Below are positions 54,922 to 63,481 of a stretch of DNA of 64,000 nucleotides, one piece after another (the first letter of the stretch is position 1; every line of letters starts with the position of its first letter). The notes under the pieces were generated by a model, which saw nothing but the letters and a program-made list of their open reading frames with translations, had not been told where the DNA came from and ran no database searches. The position numbers and the translations under genes are program-made. The DNA is taken from positions 1 through 64,000 of the IMG/VR virus record IMGVR_UViG_3300031952_000004; one strand, 5' to 3'. The DNA is from a virus.

Positions 54922-54942
54922 ATTCTGTAAAGAAGACAGAAT
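54922..54942 (+). other. Short hairpin before tail-tube gene
   Basis: ATTCTGT, AAAGAAG loop, ACAGAAT. Seven-pair stem in the 118-base gap; the remainder of the gap shows only the AAAGGAGGATTTAAAAG ribosome site of the next gene. Confidence 0.45.
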
Positions 54943-54981
54943 GAAACCAAATCATTAACAAATCAAAGGAGGATTTAAAAG

Positions 54982-56202
54982 ATGATACCCAGTAAATTTT
55001 GTAAACCTAGAATATTCCCTGCAAATTCGGCAAGAGTGCCAGAACAGGTGGATAGGCTCCAGGACATCGGAATGGATTTAACGCTTAATAGAGAAAAACA
55101 GCATGAAATCGGTAGAGTTGGTATTTTAGCTTATAAGGAAGGAACTCCAGCATTAGCTTATTCGATGAGGCAATTTGAATTTGGCGATATGGCTCTTTGG
55201 TATGCTATGGCTAATAAAGCAGGAACTCCTAATTATGTTAGTTTAGATGATTTTAAAACCAATACTTTTGACATTGCTGCATTTTTAACAGATGATAACG
55301 ATACATTTAGAGGAACAATAGTTCTTCCTAAATTAAGAGTTAATGGATTTTCTATTAATATCGGAGACCCAGATGCTATAGTTGAAAGAAATTTTGATTT
55401 AGTTGGCGAAGATAAAAAATTATTAGACGAAAAATATTATGCTTATGATTCGTTAGCAGTAATAGATGCAGACCCAATACAAACATTAACATTAGACCCA
55501 GTAGCTGTGGAATATGCAACTGGAAAATTTGTTTCTAAAGTTTTAAGAGTAAGAGCAGGAGCAGTTAGTGAATTGGAAGAAGATGCTACTTCTACCTATG
55601 ATGCAAATACTTGGAGATACTCTGCAGGTGCTGTAATTGTTCAAACATGTGAAAATAGTGATTTAATAAAAGTTTATTATGTTTCTTCAACTGCTTATGA
55701 TACACTTTGGACAGACCATAATGAACCAAGTTATTCTAACTTTTTATTGGCAGATTCTTGTACAATTCTTATGAAAGTAGGTGTTGGAGATGCTGCAAAA
55801 ATTTACCGTTTACAATCTGTAGGAACGGATATTGCTTTTGAAAGAGCTGATTATAAAGAAATAGGTAATAGTGAAATAGTTCTTCGTGGTTCTAAAACAG
55901 AAACTGTAATAATCGCATTAAATAAATTTGCTGAAGATTTAACTCTTGAAAGAATCTTAGCAGGCGGTGGTACAGATGTTTTAATCGACCCTAGAGATTT
56001 TGTTGACACTATTCAACTTAGAATAGAAGTTTATGAAGATAAAACAAAAGAAACATTTAAAATTGGTTATTTAATGACAGGACTTACCCCCACTACATTA
56101 GGTACAACTCAGGCGGTAGAAGATTATCAAGTAAGAACAACTAATTTGGAAGGGGCTAACTGTAAAATATCTCATTTAATAGCTCAATTAGCCTGGTTAT
56201 AA
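54982..56202 (+). CDS. Major tail tube protein (406 aa)
   Basis: MIPSKFCKPRIFPANSARVP start, then QDIGMDLTLNREKQHEIGRV, GTPALAYSMRQFEFGDMALW, TFRGTIVLPKLRVNGFSINI GD and YLMTGLTPTTLG. The N- and C-terminal regions have the beta-barrel subunit pattern of siphovirus tube proteins, with a large insertion (about 150-300) that may be a surface domain. Very strong AAAGGAGGATTT site. The gene lies after the terminator protein and is followed by hairpins and an intrinsic terminator, as expected for an abundant product. Confidence 0.75.
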   Translation: MIPSKFCKPRIFPANSARVPEQVDRLQDIGMDLTLNREKQHEIGRVGILAYKEGTPALAYSMRQFEFGDMALWYAMANKAGTPNYVSLDDFKTNTFDIAAFLTDDNDTFRGTIVLPKLRVNGFSINIGDPDAIVERNFDLVGEDKKLLDEKYYAYDSLAVIDADPIQTLTLDPVAVEYATGKFVSKVLRVRAGAVSELEEDATSTYDANTWRYSAGAVIVQTCENSDLIKVYYVSSTAYDTLWTDHNEPSYSNFLLADSCTILMKVGVGDAAKIYRLQSVGTDIAFERADYKEIGNSEIVLRGSKTETVIIALNKFAEDLTLERILAGGGTDVLIDPRDFVDTIQLRIEVYEDKTKETFKIGYLMTGLTPTTLGTTQAVEDYQVRTTNLEGANCKISHLIAQLAWL

Positions 56203-56212
56203 AATAAATAAA

Positions 56213-56243
56213 GAAGGGAGGAGTCAATTTGCCTTCTCCCTTC
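56213..56243 (+). other. Hairpin after the tail-tube gene
   Basis: GAAGGGAG (56213-56220) with CTCCCTTC (56236-56243). Same type as those after the repeat-protein and capsid genes. Confidence 0.65.
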
Positions 56244-56282
56244 CCAAAATACTTATCAAAGGTAGGTATTCTACAAAGGCTT

Positions 56283-56313
56283 TTCTCATTGAGCCAATAT
56301 TAATCAATGAGAA
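56283..56313 (+). other. Ten-pair hairpin
   Basis: TTCTCATTGA (56283-56292) and TCAATGAGAA (56304-56313), perfect arms. Not followed by a U-tract. Part of the 235-base gap after the tail-tube gene. Confidence 0.6.
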
Positions 56314-56372
56314 TGTAAGGTAAGAGATAATGGATATAAAAGTAAGTAAAAAATTAATTATAATACACGCAG

Positions 56373-56421
56373 AGAGGAAACTAACGCCTATCGTATATGA
56401 AAGGTCTGTTTCCTCTTTTTT
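56373..56421 (+). terminator. Intrinsic terminator after the tail-tube gene
   Basis: AGAGGAAAC (56373-56381) and GTTTCCTCT (56408-56416) followed by TTTTT. Likely ends or attenuates the head/tube transcript. Confidence 0.8.
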
Positions 56422-56437
56422 GCTTTATGGAGAATAG

Positions 56438-57166
56438 ATGCAATTTAAATTTTGCTCAGAATGTAAAACGAGAAAATCTATAAATCAATTTCATAAATGT
56501 ATTAGAGATGGAATATCTAGTTGGTGTAAAGAATGTTATAAAGAATATTATATATTGCATAAAGAAGAAATAAAGAAATATAAAGTGAAACATTATCAAA
56601 TTCATAAAGAAGAAATTAGAGAAAAACACAAAGAATATCAAAGGATTCATATAAAAGAAATTAAACAAAAGCACCACGACTATTGGTTAATAAACAAAAA
56701 ACAATTAAGACAAAAACAAATAAATTACAACATAACTAATCGAGATAAAATTAAGCAGTATCAACATAATTGGTATATAAAACATAAAGAAAAAATAATA
56801 AAACGACAAATCGATAATGAGAAAAGCAAATATAAAACAGATATTTGCTTTAGAATTTTAAAAAATTTAAGAGTCCGAATAAGATTGGCATTAAAAGGCA
56901 ATCTCAAATCCGAAATTACTATGAAGTTATTGGGTTGTAGTATTAAATTTTTTAGAAATTATTATGAATCTAAATTTACCAAAGGTATGTCTTGGACAAA
57001 AGTAATGAATGGAGAAATCCACTGCGACCATATCAAACCCTGTGCTTCGTTTGATTTATCTAAACCAAGCGAGCAAAAGAAATGTTTTAATTACACTAAT
57101 CTTCAACCTCTATGGGCAATTGATAATTTAAGAAAAAATAAGAAGGAATTTATATGCAGCCAATAA
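56438..57166 (+). CDS. HNH endonuclease, Lys/Tyr-rich type, copy 4
   Basis: 242 residues. N-terminal zinc knuckle FCSECKTRKSINQFHKC, WCKECYKEYY, long HKEEIREKHKEYQRIH array, CFRILKNLRVRIRLALKGNL, and HCDHIKPCASFDLSKPSEQK ending YTNLQPLWAIDNLRKN. It keeps the zinc knuckle that copies 1-3 lack, so may represent the fuller form. Overlaps the next gene by 13 bases. Confidence 0.85.
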   Translation: MQFKFCSECKTRKSINQFHKCIRDGISSWCKECYKEYYILHKEEIKKYKVKHYQIHKEEIREKHKEYQRIHIKEIKQKHHDYWLINKKQLRQKQINYNITNRDKIKQYQHNWYIKHKEKIIKRQIDNEKSKYKTDICFRILKNLRVRIRLALKGNLKSEITMKLLGCSIKFFRNYYESKFTKGMSWTKVMNGEIHCDHIKPCASFDLSKPSEQKKCFNYTNLQPLWAIDNLRKNKKEFICSQ

Positions 57167-57387
57167 GTTTATTAACGAAGGGTTTAATTTCTCAAAAAGG
57201 AGAAATAATAAATAATTATTTCTTCCCATTTCAAATTTCTATAGATTATGGTGAAAAAATAATTAATGTGGAAGTCGAAGATAACGAATTATTTGTATTA
57301 ATAGAACAACCAGTATTAACAGTTCAGGCAGGACAAGAAAATATAGAAGTAACTTTAGACCAACCAGATATAACAGTAAAAGATTAA
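57154..57387 (+). CDS. Small beta-rich tail protein (77 aa)
   Basis: MQPISLLTKGLISQKGEIIN start, then strands such as VLTVQAGQENIEVTLDQPDI. The repeated V/I-x-V-x-x-(D/E)-Q-P pattern suggests a beta-solenoid-like or linker role. Precedes a BppU-like gene. GAAGGAATTTAT upstream. Confidence 0.6.
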   Translation: MQPISLLTKGLISQKGEIINNYFFPFQISIDYGEKIINVEVEDNELFVLIEQPVLTVQAGQENIEVTLDQPDITVKD

Positions 57388-57398
57388 GGAGAAAAATA

Positions 57399-57728
57399 AT
57401 GAGAAATGATATTACTTTAAAGACAAAAGAGCAGAAGGTTCTGAGCTTCACTTACAAAGATAGTTCGGGAACAATTATTCCACTTACGGGATGCACATTT
57501 TCATTAGTAGTTGAGGATGCTGATGGAGTTGAAAAAATCACAAAAACTGATGCTTCATTTGATAAATCTCAAGTTGGAGTGGGTATTGTAAAGGTAACAT
57601 TTACTGTTACAGATTTAACTTTACCAGCAGGAGTATATACCTTAGAAATCAAAACTACGTTTACTACAGGGGAAATCGATAAATCGGTTTCCTTCGCAAT
57701 GAATTTGGTGCAAGCATTAACCGAATAA
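57399..57728 (+). CDS. BppU-like Ig-fold protein (109 aa)
   Basis: MRNDITLKTKEQKVLSFTYK start, TIIPLTGCTFSLVVEDADGV, VKVTFTVTDLTLPAGVYTLE. The D-(L/I)-xxxG-x-Y-x-x-x-I/L ending is the same as in 34610-35002. Probable adsorption-apparatus building block. AAGGAGAAAAATA upstream. Confidence 0.72.
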   Translation: MRNDITLKTKEQKVLSFTYKDSSGTIIPLTGCTFSLVVEDADGVEKITKTDASFDKSQVGVGIVKVTFTVTDLTLPAGVYTLEIKTTFTTGEIDKSVSFAMNLVQALTE

Positions 57729-57740
57729 AGAGGAGCAATC

Positions 57741-60053
57741 GTGATTCTTAAAAAAATACCTATAATTCTTGAGATTCCAGAGAATACTTGTCAAGTTAGT
57801 CCTAATTATACCGACAATATTCTTACTAAACAATTTTCAACTATTCAGGCTGCTATAGATTATGCAGTTAGCCAAAATCCATCTGAAAACGATGAGTGGA
57901 CAGTTTTAGTTGAAAATGGGATTTATAATGAACAAGTTATTATGGCAGAATATGTTGCTCTTAAAGGAAGAAATAAAGAAACATGTATAGTAGAAAGGGG
58001 TACTTTACCTCTTGTTTATAATGTAGATAATACAGTTATTAATACTATAACTTTTAGAGTTACAGATACAGATGGTAAATTTGCTTCTATAGATGGCGGT
58101 GGGTCTCAAATAGAAATACAAATCTATGATTGCTTTTTACAAGGTACAGGCGATGATAGGAATGTTTTAGAATTAGCAAATAATGTTAAGGCTTATTTAT
58201 ATGAAACAGAAGGAGATAATTGTGGTAGCGGTGATATAGGAAAAAAGATTATAACTTCTTTAGCAAGTGGTTCAAATATAGAACTTTATTTAGAAGCAGC
58301 ATACATCTGCGGTGGAATAACATGGGGTGGTGGAAATCTAATTATTTTTAACATAGAACTTTTAGACGATGCAACTCTGGACATTAATGGTGGCGATGTT
58401 AGATTAGATTATTTATGGATAGAAAATACAAGTACTTATGCTATAAAATTTAATACAACTGGAGAAGTGATATGTAAAAATCTTATTTTAGAAAGTGGTG
58501 GAGCCGAAAATACAATTCAATTTACTGCAGTTCCAAGTTATACTGAATTTACTTCTTGTTCAATTCAAAGTTCAGGACTTTATTCTATTTATGCTTTTAC
58601 TCTTATTTCTGAAGTAGTATTAGAGGCTTCATATTTAGAAAAACCAACTTATAATATTCAAACTCGAAATGTCTTTTTATATAGTCTAACCAAATTAGAA
58701 GCAGGAGATAGTGAAACTTTTACACATTCATCAGATAGTAAATATGCAAGATTAGTTCAGATTAGTAGAATTGGTTCTGCAAATTATACAGACATAGATT
58801 TTGATGAAGCAGATGAATCTTTATTTATTCAAGAAGATGCTACTAAAACTAATTTTATTGGTGGACAAGTACAATTAGCAGGAGATGCTACTTTTGTTTT
58901 GGATTCATCTGGTAATGGAAGAAATGGAGTTACTGTAAATAATCCATTATGGGTTGTAGGAAAATTAAATAATTGTTTACAATTTAATGGAACCAATCAA
59001 CAGGTAAATTGCGGAGATATAGCAAATTTTGAAAGAACACAACCATGTTCTTATGAATTTTGGTTTAATACTACTTCAGTAGATACAAGACTATTTCTTT
59101 CAAATATGGAAATGCCTACTCCTAAAGGTATGAGAATAGCTATGATGTCTGGAAATATTGACATTGGATTCTATAATTCTGGTAGTAATATTCTTAAAGT
59201 TCATACAAATTTAACCTTTAATAATGGTATATTTCATCATTGTATTATAACTTATAATGGTTCTTCTCTTGCTTCTGGTATAAAAATTTATGTGGATAAT
59301 GTTTTACAATCTATAATAATCGATAATAACAATTTAACTGCTACAATTTTGAATACTGCAACTTTTCGTATTGCAGGTAGAAGTGATTTGATTTATTTCT
59401 TTAATGGTAAAATAGACGAAGTAATAATTTATGATAGAGAATTAGATTCAGTCGAAGTTGCTAATAGATATAATGGTGGAACAGGAACAGAAACTTTATT
59501 TGGAACTGCTTATGCTCAGTATCATTTAAATGGTTCGGGTTACGATACTACTAAAGGTTGGTATGTAAGAACAAATATAAATCAAATAGATACATCTACT
59601 TGGTATACTATAGGACATATTAATATAACAGCAACAGTACCCACAAATACAAATATAAAATATTTAATTAGTGTAGACAATAAAGTAACATGGAAAAAAT
59701 GGACTGGAACAAATTGGGTTACAGTTTCTTTGGTAAATATAGATACACAAGGAAATACAGAAGCAGAAATAGAAGTATTAACAGATAGTGAATATGGATT
59801 ATTATTTGTTGCTGGAACTTTAGACATTGTAGCAAGTTTAAAAACAACAGATGCAACAGCAACTCCATCATTAAGTCAAATAGATGTTAATTATTTAGTA
59901 GGAAGTAGACATTTATGTTTTGATAATGATTTAATAATTGAATTTTTAGATGCTACCCATACAAAAATAACGAATACAATCAATCCCCCCGAAACTCTCT
60001 TTGGATTAAAAGTAAATATCTTCTTATGGGGGGGGGGCTATAGCGTAATATGA
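57741..60053 (+). CDS. Tail fibre with beta-helix and LamG-like domains (770 aa)
   Basis: GTG start after AGAGGAGCAATC. Residues 25-330 are pectin-lyase-like (KQFSTIQAAIDYAVSQNPSE, EWTVLVENGIYNEQVIMAEY, then repeated rungs); about 385-590 are a LamG/concanavalin-like lectin domain (LDSSGNGRNGVTVNNPLWVV, CSYEFWFNTTSVDTRLFLSN, NGKIDEVIIYDRELDSVEVA); 620-760 is a further beta domain. A carbohydrate-binding adsorption protein. Nine G in a row (60029-60037) lie in the last codons and may also serve the next gene as ribosome site. Confidence 0.82.
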   Translation: MILKKIPIILEIPENTCQVSPNYTDNILTKQFSTIQAAIDYAVSQNPSENDEWTVLVENGIYNEQVIMAEYVALKGRNKETCIVERGTLPLVYNVDNTVINTITFRVTDTDGKFASIDGGGSQIEIQIYDCFLQGTGDDRNVLELANNVKAYLYETEGDNCGSGDIGKKIITSLASGSNIELYLEAAYICGGITWGGGNLIIFNIELLDDATLDINGGDVRLDYLWIENTSTYAIKFNTTGEVICKNLILESGGAENTIQFTAVPSYTEFTSCSIQSSGLYSIYAFTLISEVVLEASYLEKPTYNIQTRNVFLYSLTKLEAGDSETFTHSSDSKYARLVQISRIGSANYTDIDFDEADESLFIQEDATKTNFIGGQVQLAGDATFVLDSSGNGRNGVTVNNPLWVVGKLNNCLQFNGTNQQVNCGDIANFERTQPCSYEFWFNTTSVDTRLFLSNMEMPTPKGMRIAMMSGNIDIGFYNSGSNILKVHTNLTFNNGIFHHCIITYNGSSLASGIKIYVDNVLQSIIIDNNNLTATILNTATFRIAGRSDLIYFFNGKIDEVIIYDRELDSVEVANRYNGGTGTETLFGTAYAQYHLNGSGYDTTKGWYVRTNINQIDTSTWYTIGHINITATVPTNTNIKYLISVDNKVTWKKWTGTNWVTVSLVNIDTQGNTEAEIEVLTDSEYGLLFVAGTLDIVASLKTTDATATPSLSQIDVNYLVGSRHLCFDNDLIIEFLDATHTKITNTINPPETLFGLKVNIFLWGGGYSVI

Positions 60054-60526
60054 AAATACTTGTAAATAAAATAACTAATAAAATTATTGATTATGGAAAT
60101 GATGTTAGTCCATCTTCTGATAATGAATACGTTACAAATATTGCGTCCGACCTTTCAATATGGCAGGGTAGTAAAATTTTTTATAATTCTGTAAGAAGAA
60201 CTTTTGAAAAAGGAGATGGATTTCAAAGTTGGAATAATACTACTAGAATAGAACATCCAGTTGAAGATTTAATTGGTTACAATACAGAAAAAAATAGAAT
60301 AGAATTTTATATAAAAGAATTAGATAAATGGCTTTATTTATGGAGTGAATTTATTGCAATAACAGAAATACCTACTATACCTTATTTCTTAGAAGATTTT
60401 GAAACAGGATGGTTAGTAGAAGGTACATTTAATAATATATTTGATGAATTATTCGAAACAGAATGGTTTATAGATAATTTTTTTACAGGATTATTTGCTG
60501 AAAATTTTCAGGGAATAGATTGGTAA
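60050..60526 (+). CDS. Hypothetical tail protein (158 aa)
   Basis: MKILVNKITNKIIDYGNDVS start; aromatic acidic C-terminal part with repeated EDFETGWLVEGTF / ELFETEWFIDNFF / GLFAENFQGIDW units. The ATG overlaps the fibre stop and follows the G9 tract by 12 bases. Probably a small fibre or chaperone component. Confidence 0.65.
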   Translation: MKILVNKITNKIIDYGNDVSPSSDNEYVTNIASDLSIWQGSKIFYNSVRRTFEKGDGFQSWNNTTRIEHPVEDLIGYNTEKNRIEFYIKELDKWLYLWSEFIAITEIPTIPYFLEDFETGWLVEGTFNNIFDELFETEWFIDNFFTGLFAENFQGIDW

Positions 60527-60546
60527 ATTAAAAAAGGAGATTAAAA

Positions 60547-61068
60547 ATGAAATCAGATTGGACTATTACAGGAACAGGTGGTCAAGCAGTAATTGATGAA
60601 GGTGGTTCTAAAAGATGTCAATTGACTGCACAAAAAACGATGTTATGGAATGGTAGAAATAATTTACTTAATGCAGAAATAATTGGGCAAATTAAAGTTG
60701 GTAGTAATGCTAATTATGCTGGGGGTTTTCTTTTAAGATGTGATAGTTCATGCAATAATGCTTATAATTTAAGAGTTTCTGCAAATGGTTCGGTAAAAAT
60801 TTATTATATATATCGAATATTAAATGGAGTATGGACATCCTTAGCAATTTCAAATTCGTCTGAACAATATGGAGTATATACCAAAGTAAGATTTAGAGTA
60901 GATGGAAATCAAATTTCAGTAGAAGAATGGATTACTGGAGTATGGAATTTAATACAGTTAGTTACAGATAATTATGTAACCGTTGCTGGATATGCAGGAT
61001 TAAGAGGAGATAGTTCAGCAGGTTATAGTGTACAATTTGATAATATTGAGGTTAATGAGAAGGCATAA
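60547..61068 (+). CDS. Jelly-roll lectin-like protein (173 aa)
   Basis: MKSDWTITGTGGQAVIDEGG start; AEIIGQIKVGSNANYAGGFL LRCDSS, KVRFRVDGNQISVEEWITGV WNL and GYAGLRGDSSAGYSVQFDNI EV form the sandwich pattern of LamG/DUF1080-like domains (G-x-x-G-L-R...V-x-F-D-N/D-I). Likely carbohydrate binding. AAAAGGAGATTAAAA upstream. Confidence 0.75.
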   Translation: MKSDWTITGTGGQAVIDEGGSKRCQLTAQKTMLWNGRNNLLNAEIIGQIKVGSNANYAGGFLLRCDSSCNNAYNLRVSANGSVKIYYIYRILNGVWTSLAISNSSEQYGVYTKVRFRVDGNQISVEEWITGVWNLIQLVTDNYVTVAGYAGLRGDSSAGYSVQFDNIEVNEKA

Positions 61069-61069
61069 A

Positions 61070-61264
61070 ATGGAAAAAATATATTGTTCGATACATAATC
61101 TTAATATTAATATTTATTCAAAAGAAGAAGAGGATTTATTTGTAGATGATAATGAACAGGAATCAGTTATTTTTGATAATGGAATTAATAAATATTTAAA
61201 AAGATTTACCATAAATCTTTGTGATGAAAATTGTTTAACCATAAGACAGATTTTAGAAGAATAA
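61070..61264 (+). CDS. Small hypothetical protein (64 aa)
   Basis: Start MEKIYCSIHNLNINIYSKEE at 61070 (just after the previous stop). Acidic middle, NLCDENCLTIRQILEE end. GAGAAGG from the previous gene's last codons is the likely ribosome site. Confidence 0.6.
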   Translation: MEKIYCSIHNLNINIYSKEEEDLFVDDNEQESVIFDNGINKYLKRFTINLCDENCLTIRQILEE

Positions 61265-61265
61265 A

Positions 61266-62219
61266 ATGATAACTCTATATAAAAATATAGCATATAAACT
61301 TGAATTAGTGGTGCTAGATAACGATGGTAAATTTACTCCTGGACTTACTGTAACATATGAGATTAGAAAATGTTCAGATGATTCTTTATTTGCTTCAGGA
61401 ACAATGTCTGAGACATCTTCAGTTTATTATGTAGATGTTACTTTTACAGTAAATGCAGAATATAAAGTTAAATATGTTACTCCTGTTGGTTATGAAAATG
61501 GATTTGAGGAAATTTTAGTAGAAAATAATTTAGCCAATCAAGTTTGGGATGCATTAACCGCAGAACATACTTTATCTAATACTTTTGGGTACATGTTCAT
61601 TCACATAAATTCTACAGTTGCAGCAATAAATAGTTTATTAGAAAGTGTTTCTAGTACATTAAATACTGTAGAATATTATTGTGAAAATATGGCAGACATT
61701 ATTTGGAGTAATTCAACAAGAACATTAACTTCATTTGGAACATTAGTTGCAAGTATTTGGTCATATGGAACTCGTACTTTGACATCTTATGGAACTTTAG
61801 TTAGCGACATTTCTACAGCAGTTTGGGGAGCAACAACAAGAACACTTACATCTTTTGGTACGTTAATTGCAGACATTTGGAATTATGTTACTCGTACAAT
61901 AACTTCTGGAGGAATAACTGCTGCGGAAGTTTGGACATATATTACTAGAACTTTAACCGCAGGAACCAAAGATTCAGAAATAGATGCAATAAAAACTCAA
62001 ACTGATAAAATTCCTAGAATTTTAGGATTATCTATGGAGAATCACAGAATTTTTTCTCCAGTTTATGATAGTAATAATTGTTTAACTTCTGCGACAATAA
62101 AAATTTATCCTACTAAGGCAGATGTTTTAGCTGACACAAATTCAATAGCAATCTATGCGATGGTAGCAACGTTTGACGTAGATGGAAAATGTTTAACCTA
62201 CAGAATGACGAAGGAATAA
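61266..62219 (+). CDS. Tail fibre with BppU-like N-domain and RTLT repeats (317 aa)
   Basis: Residues 1-85 are a BppU-type Ig domain (NIAYKLELVVLDNDGKFTPG, TVNAEYKVKYVTPVGYENGF). Residues 150-235 carry five repeats of (I/V)W-x-x-x-T-R-T-(L/I)-T-(S/A) with SFGTLVAS or SYGTLVSD between them, a motif common in phage fibres. The last 70 residues (MENHRIFSPVYDSNNCLTSA) are a beta tail. Probable virion fibre. Confidence 0.78.
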   Translation: MITLYKNIAYKLELVVLDNDGKFTPGLTVTYEIRKCSDDSLFASGTMSETSSVYYVDVTFTVNAEYKVKYVTPVGYENGFEEILVENNLANQVWDALTAEHTLSNTFGYMFIHINSTVAAINSLLESVSSTLNTVEYYCENMADIIWSNSTRTLTSFGTLVASIWSYGTRTLTSYGTLVSDISTAVWGATTRTLTSFGTLIADIWNYVTRTITSGGITAAEVWTYITRTLTAGTKDSEIDAIKTQTDKIPRILGLSMENHRIFSPVYDSNNCLTSATIKIYPTKADVLADTNSIAIYAMVATFDVDGKCLTYRMTKE

Positions 62220-62222
62220 AAA

Positions 62223-62498
62223 ATGGATGAATTTAAATCGATTATAGATTATATTGTTCAACAAGAATCAAGAAAAACAGTTGGCATCCTCTTAAAAAGA
62301 ATAGAATTATCAGTAGAATTAGCTAAAAAAGAAAATAGAGATTATCTAACTTTTCAAGAAGTTGAAGGATTAAAATCTCAAATAAAAGAGGCGACCTATG
62401 AGGCATATAGGAATATAAGAGATTTTTTAAATACTGGTAAAATTATACTTGTAAATGCAAATGAACAAAAACGTAAGGAAAACCTAAAAAAGGAGTAA
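62223..62498 (+). CDS. Helical hypothetical protein (91 aa)
   Basis: MDEFKSIIDYIVQQESRKTV start, all helical. Lies between fibre and probable chaperone genes. Possibly a tail-assembly accessory. Confidence 0.6.
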   Translation: MDEFKSIIDYIVQQESRKTVGILLKRIELSVELAKKENRDYLTFQEVEGLKSQIKEATYEAYRNIRDFLNTGKIILVNANEQKRKENLKKE

Positions 62499-62501
62499 GG
62501 A

Positions 62502-63134
62502 ATGGAAGATAATCATATGGAAGAAGCAAAAAAAATAGTCGAAGAAATGGATAAAGATATAAATTTAAAAAGAGCAGAAGAACTTATTAGAGATAATAAG
62601 ATTCAATTTGAATATAAAGATAAACAATATAGAGTTCGTATGCTTAATTTAAAAGAAAAGGAAGAATTAGATATGCTTCGTAGAAAAAAATTTGGACAAC
62701 TTATTCAGGATAAAGATATTCTTCTCGAAAAAGACCTTATTAAAGTACTTAAAACAAGAGATATAGATGTAGATAAAATTAATGACGATATAAAAAAATT
62801 AGAAGTTGGAGAATTAGATTTACAAATAAAATTAGGAGAAGCTATTTCTAAAAACGAAAATGAAACTATTTTAAAAAGATATAAAGAGCAAATCGAAGAA
62901 ATAAGATTAAAAATAGCAATATTAAATACTCAAAAAACTTTAATATTAGAATTTAGTTTAGAAAATCAACTTTTAAATTATATTTCGCAAATAATTACTT
63001 ATTTGAGTGCAGATATTTTAGAAGATGGAATTTGGAGAAGGATGTTTAATTCTTTGGTAGAATTTCAAAGTTATTCAGACGAATCTTTAATTAATAGAGC
63101 AGGGCAAATGAGTATGATTTTGCAGTATATTTAA
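62502..63134 (+). CDS. Probable tail assembly chaperone (210 aa)
   Basis: MEDNHMEEAKKIVEEMDKDI start. KIQFEYKDKQYRVRMLNLKE KEELD is typical of the first tail-assembly chaperone (a strand pair then helices); the C-terminal half is helical. Followed at four bases by a 112-residue gene and then the tape measure, the usual gpG / gpT / tape order. No slippery frameshift site is obvious between them, so the second gene may be separately started. Confidence 0.6.
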   Translation: MEDNHMEEAKKIVEEMDKDINLKRAEELIRDNKIQFEYKDKQYRVRMLNLKEKEELDMLRRKKFGQLIQDKDILLEKDLIKVLKTRDIDVDKINDDIKKLEVGELDLQIKLGEAISKNENETILKRYKEQIEEIRLKIAILNTQKTLILEFSLENQLLNYISQIITYLSADILEDGIWRRMFNSLVEFQSYSDESLINRAGQMSMILQYI

Positions 63135-63138
63135 AAAT

Positions 63139-63477
63139 ATGAATATATGGTATAATATCAGGTTATTAGCTAAGAGTATAAAGGCTCAAAATTTATTTGC
63201 AGCAGCAAAAGAAATTTCAAGTATTAAATTATTTAAAAATAATTTTAATTTTTCTAAAATACAAGAATTATATCTTAACTATTTATATATGTACGATGCT
63301 ATTTTAAAAGATATAATTACCGAAAATATTAGTAAACATGTAATAGACAATGAAATTTATGAAGATGCTTATATGTTATGGCGAAAAGAAAATAGATACA
63401 AAAAACAAAAATCACAAGATAAAAATAAAGGCATTCATTTGGTTGCTGGAAACAAAATAAAATTTAAAGAGGGATAA
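63139..63477 (+). CDS. Probable second tail-assembly protein (112 aa)
   Basis: MNIWYNIRLLAKSIKAQNLF start, helical; ends YMLWRKENRYKKQKSQDKNK. The position directly upstream of the tape measure and the 'M-x-W-R-K-E-N-x-Y' end resemble the small chaperone-like proteins of siphoviruses. Confidence 0.6.
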   Translation: MNIWYNIRLLAKSIKAQNLFAAAKEISSIKLFKNNFNFSKIQELYLNYLYMYDAILKDIITENISKHVIDNEIYEDAYMLWRKENRYKKQKSQDKNKGIHLVAGNKIKFKEG

Positions 63478-63481
63478 TACT

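Noticed and set aside
62502-63477. Programmed frameshift joining the two tail-assembly genes
   Set aside because: No slippery heptamer was found near the end of the first gene, and the second has its own ATG.
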